Below, one piece after another: positions 1 through 7,435 of a DNA stretch of 14,619 bases (the first letter of the stretch is position 1; each line of letters begins with the position of its first letter). The stretch is from Bacillota bacterium (GTDB lineage: Bacteria; Bacillota; Clostridia; Lachnospirales; Lachnospiraceae): NCBI GenBank assembly GCA_023415655.1, contig JAEZKD010000189.1, forward strand, positions 1 to 14,619. The letters run 5' to 3'. The notes under the pieces were generated by a model. That model was not told where the DNA came from. It made no database searches and saw only the letters and a program-made list of their open reading frames with translations. The translations under genes were made by a program, and so were the position numbers.

Positions 1-1671
1 AGAAGAGGTTGCTTCATCTAGAATTAATACTGGTGGATTCGCAACTGCCGCTCTTGCAATTGCAAGCAGCTGTCGTTGACCTTGGGAAAGATTCGCTCCA
101 TCCCCTGTGATTATGGTCTGATATCCTTGTGGAAGATGAGTGATAAAATAATCTGCATTGGCAAGCTTTGCTGCCTCAATGATTTGCTCATCCGTAGCAT
201 CTAAATTACCATAACGAATATTATCCATAATGGTGCCAGTAAATAGATGCGTATCTTGTAATACCATTGCCATGGAACGACGCAAATCTGCTTTTTTTAT
301 TTTGTTGATATTAATTCCATCGTATCGAATCTTGCCGTCTGGTACATCATAGAAGCGATTGATTAGATTAGTGATTGTCGTCTTACCTGCTCCGGTTGAA
401 CCAACGAAGGCAATTTTTTGTCCTGGCTTTGCATACAGTGTCACATTCCTTAAGACAGTTTTATTTTCTTCGTAACCAAAGACAACATCATCAAACTCAA
501 CCTGACCACGTACTTTTGTGTAAGTTAAACTTCCATCTGAATGTGGATGCTTCCAAGCCCAGATACCAGTATTCTCTTCACATTCTACTAAGCTTCCATC
601 CTCAGCCATTTTCACATGAACTAGTGTTACATACCCATTATCTTCTTCTGGCTTTTCATCAATTACTTCAAAGATTCGCTCAGCACCCGCCATTGCCGAT
701 AAGATTGCATTTAACTGTTGAGACATCTGAGTGATTGGATGTGTGAAACTCCTTGTAAACTGAAGAAAAGAGATTACCGTACCTAGAGTTAGGATATGAT
801 TAATCGCCAAAACACCACCAACAATGGCTGTAATTGCAAATTGGATATGAGAAAGATTTCCCATAATCGGCATCAAGATATTTGCGTACGTATTAGCACT
901 CGTAGATGCTTGACATAAGGCTTCGTTCACTTCTCTAAACTCTTCTTTTGAAGTCTTTTCATGACAGAATACTTTAACTACCTTTTGCCCATCAATCATC
1001 TCTTCGAGATAGCCATTAACTCTACCAATATTAATCTGCTGATTCTTAAAGAACATCGCACTCTTACCACCGATGAATTTAATCAAACGCAAGATGATGA
1101 ATAACATCACAATTACTACGATCGTCAACTGCCAGCTATAAGTAACCATCATGACAAATACACCAACTACTGTGATGGCGGAGGATAATACATTGGCAAC
1201 ACTGTTACTTAACATTTCACGAATGGCATCCGTATCATTCGTGTACCGACTCATCAATTCTCCATGGGTATGCGTATCAAAATATTTGATGGAGAGGCAC
1301 TCCATTTTTTTAAATAGATCAACTCGTATCTTATATAATGCATTCGTTGATACCATAAGCATCAAACGGCTATAGATATAGGTTGAAAGAGCTCCAAGTA
1401 TATAGATACATCCCATGAATATTAATACTTTGATAAATCCAGACATTGTCTCAGATGTATAGTTCTCTGCCAATGGTGTAATATAATTATCAATGATAAC
1501 CTTTAAAAAGGAAGTACCGATAATCTGAGCGAGTGAGCTAACAATAATCCCAATCACTACAATCACTAATAAAAATTTCTTTTCCGTCAGATAACCAATA
1601 ATACGACCCAAAGTCTTCTTCATCTGCTTTGGTTTTGCACCAGGTTTCTGAGATCCCATAGGTCCTGCCAT
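1..1671 (-). CDS. ABC exporter half-transporter B (TMD-NBD), C-terminus cut by window edge
   Basis: Membrane exporter subunit with a six-helix ABC transmembrane region (roughly residues 30-320) followed by an ATPase domain. 557 codons are visible and the reading frame runs off the left edge just after Walker B. Walker A GSTGAGKT is at 424-431, the signature is LSQGQ (528-532) instead of LSGGQ, and Walker B ends ILDE with the catalytic Glu at 553. A linker of about 40 residues between the two domains (around 345-385, with W371 and W373) is typical of one half of Firmicute heterodimeric exporters. The ATG at 1671 lies 3 bases after the stop of half-transporter A, and its AAAGGAG site sits inside the end of that gene, so translation is probably coupled. 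The intact Walker B Glu and altered signature make this the partner that supplies the catalytic Walker motifs. Substrate is unknown; multidrug or lipid export is inferred from the family. The switch-loop His lies outside the window. Confidence 0.93.
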   Translation of the reverse strand, partial: MAGPMGSQKPGAKPKQMKKTLGRIIGYLTEKKFLLVIVVIGIIVSSLAQIIGTSFLKVIIDNYITPLAENYTSETMSGFIKVLIFMGCIYILGALSTYIYSRLMLMVSTNALYKIRVDLFKKMECLSIKYFDTHTHGELMSRYTNDTDAIREMLSNSVANVLSSAITVVGVFVMMVTYSWQLTIVVIVMLFIILRLIKFIGGKSAMFFKNQQINIGRVNGYLEEMIDGQKVVKVFCHEKTSKEEFREVNEALCQASTSANTYANILMPIMGNLSHIQFAITAIVGGVLAINHILTLGTVISFLQFTRSFTHPITQMSQQLNAILSAMAGAERIFEVIDEKPEEDNGYVTLVHVKMAEDGSLVECEENTGIWAWKHPHSDGSLTYTKVRGQVEFDDVVFGYEENKTVLRNVTLYAKPGQKIAFVGSTGAGKTTITNLINRFYDVPDGKIRYDGININKIKKADLRRSMAMVLQDTHLFTGTIMDNIRYGNLDATDEQIIEAAKLANADYFITHLPQGYQTIITGDGANLSQGQRQLLAIARAAVANPPVLILDEATSS

Positions 1672-1674
1672 ATA

Positions 1675-3399
1675 TTACGCTCCTTTCTGCTGAGATTCAT
1701 AAACCTCTTGATAAATTTCATTATTTTGCAATAATTCTTCATGGGTGCCAAAGGCATTGATCTTGCCATCTTCCATTACAATAATACGATCTGCATCTGC
1801 CACAGAACTAATTCGTTGAGCGATAATGATTGTTGTAGTATCCTTCAGCTTTTCACGAAAAGCTTGTCGAATCTTTGCATCAGTAGCGGTATCTACTGCA
1901 CTGGTAGAGTCATCTAAGATGACGATCTTTGGTTTCTTTAACAATGCTCTTGCAATACAAAGACGCTGCTTTTGTCCCCCAGACACATTGACACCACCCT
2001 GCCCTAGATCGGTATCATATCCATCAGGAAATGACATAATAAAATCATGAGCACAAGCTGACTTACATGCTTCTTCTATCTCCTCCATCGTTGCATTCTC
2101 ATCCCCCCATAATAGGTTCTCACGAATCGTTCCTGAGAATAACACATTCTTTTGCAACACCATCGCAACCTCATCACGTAAGGTTTTTAAATCATAATCC
2201 TTGACATTGATTCCACCCACGAGCAGTTCTCCGTCTATGACATCATACAATCTTGGAATTAGCTGAACAAGACTTGTTTTTCCAGAGCCAGTTCCACCAA
2301 TGATTCCAATGGTTTCCCCTGATTTAATCGATAGGTTAATGTCCTCGAGAGATAGTTTTTCTTTATCCTTGGAGTATCCAAAGCTCACATGCTTAAATTC
2401 AATGGAACCATCCTTTACCTTCTCATCAGCCAAAGAGTTGTCTTTAATATCAATCTCTTCCTCGAATACTTCTACGATACGACCAATCGAAGCTCTAGAG
2501 ATAATAATCATAATAAATACCATTGATAGCATCATTAAGGACATTAAAATCTGTGTTACATAGCTGATAAAGCTTGATAATTCCCCAATCTTAAAGGCAC
2601 CATCAATTACCATGTTACCACCAAACCATAACACGGCGATAATACAACCATACATACAAAGCTGCATGATTGGTGTATTCATAATTACGAGCTTTTCTGC
2701 AAAAACCTGTGCTTTTTTTACAGACGCTGCACCTTGATCAAACTTCTCAATCTCTTGTTTCTCTCTTACAAATGCTTTTACGACGCGAATTCCTACTAGA
2801 TTTTCTTGCACATCAGAGTTCATCTTATCGTACTTTCCTAACATTTTAACAAATCGAGGGTGTGCATTCTTAATGATAATGAACAAAGCACCACCTAATA
2901 CAGGAATTGCAATTAAGAACACAATGGCTAGCTTTGGATTAATCGAAATTGCCATAATGGTTGCTCCAATTAACATAATTGGTGCTCTTGCTGCCATTCG
3001 AATTACCATCATGAAGGCATTCTGCGTAAGAGTTACATCTGTTGTCAGTCTTGTTACTAAGGATGCTGTCGAAAAATGATCGACGTTTGCAAAAGAAAAG
3101 TCTTGCACTTTATCAAATAACCTTTGTCTAACGTTCTTTGCAAATCCCATCGCAGCAACTGCACCAAATCTGCCGCCGAGCGCTCCAAAACATAAAGATA
3201 TCATAGCCATCAGTACCATTAATAGTCCCATCTTCACGGTATAATTAATACCACCATCTCCACGAATCCCTTTATCGATGATTTGTGCCATAACGAAAGG
3301 AATCATGATTTCCATGATTACTTCTCCCATCATAATGATCGGTGTTAAAATTGCATACTTTTTATACTCTCCCACACAAGGTAGTATTTTTTTAATCAT
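1675..3399 (-). CDS. ABC exporter half-transporter A, degenerate ATP site
   Basis: 574-residue half-transporter. Hydrophobic segments cover about residues 15-300 and the nucleotide-binding domain about 330-570. Visible motifs are Walker A GGTGSGKT (368-375), Q-loop Q416, signature VSGGQ (472-476) and Walker B IVILDD, where D497 replaces the catalytic Glu. The switch loop reads IAQR, with Q528 replacing His. In known heterodimeric exporters (TM287/288 and BmrCD type) such substitutions mark the subunit whose Walker A/B forms the non-hydrolysing site; its intact signature completes the catalytic site with the partner. AAAGGAG precedes the ATG. The gene starts 49 bases after the marR-family stop with no terminator between, so it is probably co-transcribed with that regulator and the partner downstream. 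Transported substrate cannot be read from the sequence. Confidence 0.95.
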   Translation of the reverse strand: MIKKILPCVGEYKKYAILTPIIMMGEVIMEIMIPFVMAQIIDKGIRGDGGINYTVKMGLLMVLMAMISLCFGALGGRFGAVAAMGFAKNVRQRLFDKVQDFSFANVDHFSTASLVTRLTTDVTLTQNAFMMVIRMAARAPIMLIGATIMAISINPKLAIVFLIAIPVLGGALFIIIKNAHPRFVKMLGKYDKMNSDVQENLVGIRVVKAFVREKQEIEKFDQGAASVKKAQVFAEKLVIMNTPIMQLCMYGCIIAVLWFGGNMVIDGAFKIGELSSFISYVTQILMSLMMLSMVFIMIIISRASIGRIVEVFEEEIDIKDNSLADEKVKDGSIEFKHVSFGYSKDKEKLSLEDINLSIKSGETIGIIGGTGSGKTSLVQLIPRLYDVIDGELLVGGINVKDYDLKTLRDEVAMVLQKNVLFSGTIRENLLWGDENATMEEIEEACKSACAHDFIMSFPDGYDTDLGQGGVNVSGGQKQRLCIARALLKKPKIVILDDSTSAVDTATDAKIRQAFREKLKDTTTIIIAQRISSVADADRIIVMEDGKINAFGTHEELLQNNEIYQEVYESQQKGA

Positions 3400-3448
3400 A
3401 TGATTCTCCTTTCCATATTACCTAGAAATCGAGTTTTTAATTTAACTC

Positions 3449-3892
3449 CTATCTTGTATATTTTAACTTTTCGACTATCGTTTCTAACAATCGAAAAAAT
3501 TCCTCTTTCTCCTCTTTGGTCCAATTACTACTTACAAACAGATCAAGCTCTTCAACGATACGTTGACAGTGCTCAAAAGCTTCATAACCTTTCGCTGTTA
3601 CTAAGATACGCTTCATTCGCTTATCTGTTTTATTGGTATAACGTTCGATAAAACCTGCTTTTTCAAGGTTTTGCATCACGCTTGTTACCGTTGAGCTTCG
3701 AAGAAAAAATACATCTTCAATATCCTTTTGCAGAATATCTTCTCCTTGATGATGTACAAGATAAGATAATACCTTTGCTTGTTTTGTCGTAATTCCATAC
3801 TCACTTAGCAATACATTATGATAATTATTAATCAGATGAGATACGAAATCTAACTTCAAAGCTGCATTTGGCTTGTGTTTTGGAAATGACAT
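3449..3892 (-). CDS. MarR-family transcriptional regulator
   Basis: 147-residue winged helix-turn-helix protein of the usual MarR length. The recognition-helix region is around residues 65-77 (SSTVTSVMQNLEK), followed by a charged wing with the K-x-D-K-R pattern near 87-95 and C-terminal dimerisation helices. MarR proteins bind palindromic operators as dimers and are often released by small ligands. A near-perfect AAGGAGG ribosome binding site sits just upstream of the ATG. The gene is first in a unit with the two ABC half-transporters, an arrangement typical of regulators that control a drug-efflux pump together with themselves. A candidate promoter and operator lie directly upstream. Ligand and repressor/activator mode are inferred only. 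Confidence 0.93.
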   Translation of the reverse strand: MSFPKHKPNAALKLDFVSHLINNYHNVLLSEYGITTKQAKVLSYLVHHQGEDILQKDIEDVFFLRSSTVTSVMQNLEKAGFIERYTNKTDKRMKRILVTAKGYEAFEHCQRIVEELDLFVSSNWTKEEKEEFFRLLETIVEKLKYTR

Positions 3893-3917
3893 GATTCCCT
3901 CCTTTAATTTACCTCGA

Positions 3918-3936
3918 ATTCTAACTAATTAAGAAT
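3918..3936. promoter_or_regulatory. Candidate MarR-type operator palindrome
   Basis: The 19-base stretch ATTCTAACTAATTAAGAAT is an imperfect palindrome: the outer five bases (ATTCT/AGAAT) pair perfectly, and 15 of 19 positions match the reverse complement, counting the central base as a mismatch. It overlaps the -10 box of the marR promoter. Size, AT-richness and position fit a MarR dimer site and would give autorepression. This is inference; AT-rich DNA makes such symmetry easy to find. Confidence 0.4.
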
Positions 3937-3960
3937 AACTCTATTTTTATGCTTTGTCAA
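3932..3960 (-). promoter_or_regulatory. Promoter of the marR-ABC exporter operon
   Basis: Read on the minus strand, a perfect -35 box TTGACA (3960-3955) is separated by 17 bases from TATTCT (3937-3932). The ATG is about 40 bases further on, after a strong Shine-Dalgarno sequence. Spacing and boxes fit a sigma-A promoter. Confidence 0.75.
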
Positions 3961-4050
3961 TTGATATATATATGTTTTTTCCAAAAAAGGATTTTTCATG
4001 TAATCATCTTTCATACATTTTTTAAAGTTATGCTTACTTCATGATTACAC

Positions 4051-4127
4051 AAAAAATGAACCTCATCTATCTACGAGATTGATTGCACGAAACACGTGCA
4101 CAAACTTCGAAGATAGATAAGGCTCAT
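4051..4127 (-). terminator. Long compound hairpin terminator after the 84-residue protein gene
   Basis: Two 17-base arms (4056-4072 and 4111-4127) pair at 15 positions plus wobble pairs. Inside them sits a second small hairpin, TGCACG/CGTGCA (4084-4089 with 4095-4100) with an AAACA loop. On the minus strand the outer stem runs straight into TTTTTT (4055-4050 complement). It begins about 20 bases after the stop of the 84-residue gene, so it fits a rho-independent terminator that separates this unit from the marR promoter. The stem is longer and more branched than usual. Confidence 0.75.
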
Positions 4128-4148
4128 ACTAAAGTATCCCTCTTAGGA

Positions 4149-4403
4149 TTAATCAAAGTTCACATGAATTACATGTTCCCCTTCATGAATGTCAACATAA
4201 GATAAATTAAATTCTTCTTCCATCACATCCACTTTATACTCATAAAAGATATCATCTGTTTTTTTGGACATAAAAATATAACTTCCAGGTTCTTTGTCTT
4301 CGATTTGGTCACAGATTTCATTATAGATATCGTAACCATCAACCTCTCCAAGATAACCTGCTTCTCTAATTTTTTGTTCAATCATATCATATAATTCCTG
4401 CAT
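4149..4403 (-). CDS. Small acidic protein of unknown function
   Basis: 84-residue protein that I do not recognise. It is strongly acidic (many Asp/Glu, few Lys/Arg), has no signal peptide or membrane segment and no cysteine cluster. The N-terminal 35 residues look helical (ELYDMIEQKIREAG) and the C-terminal half looks like alternating beta strands (SYIFMSKK, IFYEYKVDV, HVIHVNFD). This suggests a small alpha/beta fold. The ATG has a good GGAGG site. It starts 23 bases after the GlmU-like acyltransferase gene on the same strand and is followed by a clear terminator, so it is probably the last gene of that unit. No function is claimed. Confidence 0.8.
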   Translation of the reverse strand: MQELYDMIEQKIREAGYLGEVDGYDIYNEICDQIEDKEPGSYIFMSKKTDDIFYEYKVDVMEEEFNLSYVDIHEGEHVIHVNFD

Positions 4404-4426
4404 ATTCCCTCCAGGTTCTTTTGAAG

Positions 4427-5092
4427 TTACCTTTTCTTAGCAACCTCTCCTTCTTTTTTATAAATGCTTTGTTCTGGTACATAACCCCTTACTGAAGACA
4501 ATGGGTAGATATTAGAGTTCTTTCCAACAATGGTTCCTGGATTTAATACACTTTGACATCCAACTTCCACATGGTCTCCTAAAATAGCTCCCATCTTCTT
4601 TAAGCCAGTTTCAATTCTTTGATCCTCAAATCGAATGGAAACGAGCGTTTTATCTGATTTTACATTGGAGGTAATAGAACCCGCACCCATATGTGATTGA
4701 AATCCAAGAATCGAATCTCCAACATAATTATAATGTGGGACCTGTACCTTATTGAATAAAATCACATTCTTTAATTCTGTCGAATTACCAACGACTGCAC
4801 CTTCTCCGACAATAGCATTCCCACGAATAAATGCACAATGACGAATTTCTGCATTCTTACCAATGATGGCAGGTCCATGAATAGAAGCAGTTGGTGCTAT
4901 CGTTGCTGATTTAGCAACCCAAACATCCTCCCCGATCTGATCATAATCGTCTTTTGATAATGTATTCCCTAGCTTTGTAATATACTGACTAATCTGTGTT
5001 AATACTTCCCATGGATACGTATATTGACGCAATAATTCTGCTGCAATGGTCTCTGTCAAATCAAACAGACGACTTATTTCTAGTTCCTTCAT
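4427..5092 (-). CDS. GlmU-like left-handed beta-helix acyltransferase without a pyrophosphorylase domain
   Basis: 221 residues. A short helical N-terminal part (1-50) is followed by hexapeptide repeats (about 55-205) that predict a trimeric left-handed beta-helix, and a short Lys-rich tail. Residues 118-142 (VPHYNYVGDS...GAGSITSN) closely follow the GlmU acetyltransferase segment around its catalytic His (NHLSYIGD...GAGTITCN in GlmU), so H120 is the likely equivalent. The N-terminal uridylyltransferase domain of true GlmU (about 450 residues) is absent, so this is not full GlmU even though such proteins are often labelled UDP-N-acetylglucosamine pyrophosphorylase-related. An acyl transfer to a sugar nucleotide or other amine is the reasonable guess. 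It lies between the topoisomerase III gene (90 bases upstream) and the 84-residue gene (23 bases downstream). Confidence 0.85.
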   Translation of the reverse strand: MKELEISRLFDLTETIAAELLRQYTYPWEVLTQISQYITKLGNTLSKDDYDQIGEDVWVAKSATIAPTASIHGPAIIGKNAEIRHCAFIRGNAIVGEGAVVGNSTELKNVILFNKVQVPHYNYVGDSILGFQSHMGAGSITSNVKSDKTLVSIRFEDQRIETGLKKMGAILGDHVEVGCQSVLNPGTIVGKNSNIYPLSSVRGYVPEQSIYKKEGEVAKKR

Positions 5093-5182
5093 ACGATTCC
5101 CCTCTTTCTATGAATGGCATACCCTACAATTGCTATATATTCAACAATTACTTTGGTATTCCTATATTTCTTTGGTAGTTAT

Positions 5183-7285
5183 CTAATAAAACTGCTTACT
5201 CCGTTCAAACATTGGAATCAATGTATAGGCATTATTAACTTCCTTCACTCCCTGAGTTAAGCGTGCAACAAATCCATTCAGCTTTGTGGTATATTCCTCT
5301 TGCGTAATGGTTCCATCTGCAACCATCGTTAATCCCTTCTCCCAGCTAGCAGTCAATTCTGGATTCAATAACGACTTAATCGATGCATTCACCACATCGA
5401 AAACGACCTCACCCATTAAGGATGGTGTCATAATCTGTGTCTTTTTATTTAAAGAAAGATAGTTGATCTTCACCAGTTTATTCAGAATCTCAGCTCTTGT
5501 TGCACTTGTACCGATTCCACTACCCTTAATTTGAGCACGAAGTTCTTCATCTTCGATCAATTGTCCTGCATTCTCCATCGCAAGAATTAAGGAACCAGAA
5601 TTGTAGCGCTTTGGCGGTGCAGTCTCTCCTTCCTTAATCTGAAATGCTTGTATTGGTAATTGCATTCCTTTTTTTAGATTTTTTATTGTATCAAAAAAGT
5701 CTAGACCATAGTCCTTTTCTTCTTCATTGCTCTCATTCTCAGCTTCTTTCTCTGCTGTATTCTTCGTCTGACTCTGTTGTTTTTCTGCTTGATTACCTTT
5801 ATACCCAGTCACTTTAAAATAGCCTTCATCCACCAAAACACGGAAACTACTAAAGAACTTTTCCGTTTTTAATTTTGTCGTAATTGCTATTTTTTGATAC
5901 ACTGCTGGTGGATAAAAGATACTTAAGAATCTTTTTACAATCGTTACGTAAATCCTCTTCCCTGTTTCAGAAAGTGAGTTCAATGCCTGAAAGCCTTGAC
6001 CTGTTGGAATAATTGCATAGTGATCAGTAATTTGCTTATCATTGACATAGCGAGTTTTAGCAATATTCTTATAAGAACCCATCTCCATAATTTCATCCGT
6101 AAATGGACGAAATTGGCCTAAGGATCCAATGCCCTTAATATTCTTAGAAATCTCCTTTGCCACTGCTGTTGATAATACTCTGGCATCGGTTCTTGGATAG
6201 GTTACAAGCTTCTTTTCATACAATTCCTGAGTGAACTTTAAGGTCTCATCTGGACTAATCTTAAATAACTTTGAGCATTCATTCTGAAGCTCTGCAAGAT
6301 TAAAAAGTAAAGGCGGATTCTTATTTTCCTTCTTCTTTTCAATACTGACAATTTCAGCGGTCAGTACCGTATCGTCTGAAGGATTTTTAGTATAATTTAA
6401 CTCCTCTAAGGATTGACAGCTCATATGGTTGTCCGTACAAGCATCAACCATTGCCATTGCATCTTCCTTTTCTTTAAAGCCGTTCTCTTTATACAACTGA
6501 GGAGAGAGATAATACTTGGAACCTTCTACTGCACGAAATTCTCCATCAAATTTATGTTCGGATACCTCATCTGTTTGTACCGTCATCATCACTCGATAAA
6601 ATGGTGTTTTTACAAATTCACGAATCTCACGTTCCCTTCGAACGACCATTCCAAGAACACAGGTCATAACTCGTCCTACAGCAATTGCTGCATGCTTTTC
6701 ATTATTTAAGAATTTATTAACGCTTGTTCCATACTTTAACGATAGCACGCGGGAAAAATTAATTCCCATCAGGTAATCTTCCTGCGCACGTAGATAGGCA
6801 GAAGCGGACAGATTATCATATGCAGATAATGGCTTTGCTTCCTTGATTCCACGTAAAATTTCTTCCTCTGTCTGTGAATCAATCCATACACGGCGTTTTT
6901 CTTTTGTTTTCGGCACTTTCGCCATCTGATCGACTAATCGATAGATATATTCTCCTTCTCGTCCAGAGTCAGTACATACATAGATACAATCAACATCTGC
7001 ACGATTTAGCAGTCCTTTTACTATGTTAAATTGTTTGCTGACTGATGGAATAATTTCATATTTATATTCCTTTGGTAAAAATGGAATCGTATCCAAAGAC
7101 CATCGCTTTAGTGCTGCATCATAGACTTCTGGATAGCTCATTGTTATCAGATGACCAACACACCAGGTCACAATACTATCATCGGATTCCATATAACCAT
7201 CTGATTTTCTGAAGTTAGATTTTAGTGCTTTTGCAAATTCTTGCGCTACGGATGGTTTTTCTGAAATAAATAAGCGTTTCCCCAT
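5183..7285 (-). CDS. topB: DNA topoisomerase III (type IA)
   Basis: 700 residues; relaxes or decatenates DNA through a transient 5'-phosphotyrosine link on single strands. The N-terminal TOPRIM domain starts RLFISEKPSVA and carries TDSGREGE at 105-112. The family motif PPLLFNLAELQ is near 324-334, and the active-site Tyr363 lies in VTYPRTD. GIGTSATRAEIL (590-601) is the conserved motif that follows. A polar Glu/Gln/Lys-rich insertion sits at about 498-527. No C-terminal zinc ribbon cysteines are visible. The frame is open 36 codons further up through a TTG at 7393, but the family N-terminus begins at MGKRLFISEKPS, so 7285 is chosen; its ribosome binding site is weak (GGAA). The first gene of a probable run with the GlmU-like and 84-residue genes. 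Chromosomal context shows no conjugation genes. Confidence 0.95.
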   Translation of the reverse strand: MGKRLFISEKPSVAQEFAKALKSNFRKSDGYMESDDSIVTWCVGHLITMSYPEVYDAALKRWSLDTIPFLPKEYKYEIIPSVSKQFNIVKGLLNRADVDCIYVCTDSGREGEYIYRLVDQMAKVPKTKEKRRVWIDSQTEEEILRGIKEAKPLSAYDNLSASAYLRAQEDYLMGINFSRVLSLKYGTSVNKFLNNEKHAAIAVGRVMTCVLGMVVRREREIREFVKTPFYRVMMTVQTDEVSEHKFDGEFRAVEGSKYYLSPQLYKENGFKEKEDAMAMVDACTDNHMSCQSLEELNYTKNPSDDTVLTAEIVSIEKKKENKNPPLLFNLAELQNECSKLFKISPDETLKFTQELYEKKLVTYPRTDARVLSTAVAKEISKNIKGIGSLGQFRPFTDEIMEMGSYKNIAKTRYVNDKQITDHYAIIPTGQGFQALNSLSETGKRIYVTIVKRFLSIFYPPAVYQKIAITTKLKTEKFFSSFRVLVDEGYFKVTGYKGNQAEKQQSQTKNTAEKEAENESNEEEKDYGLDFFDTIKNLKKGMQLPIQAFQIKEGETAPPKRYNSGSLILAMENAGQLIEDEELRAQIKGSGIGTSATRAEILNKLVKINYLSLNKKTQIMTPSLMGEVVFDVVNASIKSLLNPELTASWEKGLTMVADGTITQEEYTTKLNGFVARLTQGVKEVNNAYTLIPMFERSKQFY

Positions 7286-7325
7286 GTCTGTTCCAACTTT
7301 CTTATATTTCGTAATGCTAGATTTT

Positions 7326-7354
7326 ATTGTAACATAAACCAAAGGCTTTGAAAA
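7326..7354 (-). promoter_or_regulatory. Probable promoter of topB
   Basis: On the minus strand TTTTCA (7354-7349), 17 bases, then TACAAT (7331-7326). The -10 box is good and the -35 is weak (4 of 6). It lies about 40 bases before the chosen ATG at 7285, which also argues against the upstream TTG start. Confidence 0.5.
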
Positions 7355-7372
7355 GAGTTGCAAAATGGCATA

Positions 7373-7401
7373 TTGCATCTCTCCATAATTCAAGGTAAAA
7401 T
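7373..7401 (+). promoter_or_regulatory. Probable promoter of the LUD-domain gene
   Basis: TTGCAT (7373-7378), 17 bases, then TAAAAT (7396-7401), placed about 35 bases before the chosen ATG at 7436. It lies back-to-back with the topB promoter in the divergent intergenic region. Confidence 0.55.
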
Positions 7402-7435
7402 ATAGAAAATGAGTTTTGATGAAAGGAAGGTCGTT

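Noticed and set aside
5151..5177. Two copies of CTTTGGTA spaced 19 bases apart
   Set aside because: Only two short copies in AT-rich sequence next to the topB stop; chance is the simplest explanation.
5093..5182. Possible separate promoter for the GlmU-like gene (TTGAAT, 17 bases, TATGCC on the minus strand)
   Set aside because: The -10 box matches only 3 of 6; readthrough from topB is equally plausible.
5183..7285. topB as sign of a conjugative element
   Set aside because: No relaxase, integrase, conjugation or attachment-site sequence nearby; neighbours are ordinary chromosomal genes.
7286..7393. 36-codon upstream extension of the topoisomerase frame starting at a TTG
   Set aside because: The extension carries no family motif, contains the likely promoter, and the conserved N-terminus begins at 7285.
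7409..7435. ATG at 7409 as start of the LUD gene
   Set aside because: The ATG at 7436 has a strong AAGGAAGG site 5 bases upstream; 7409 has none and lies very close to the -10 box.
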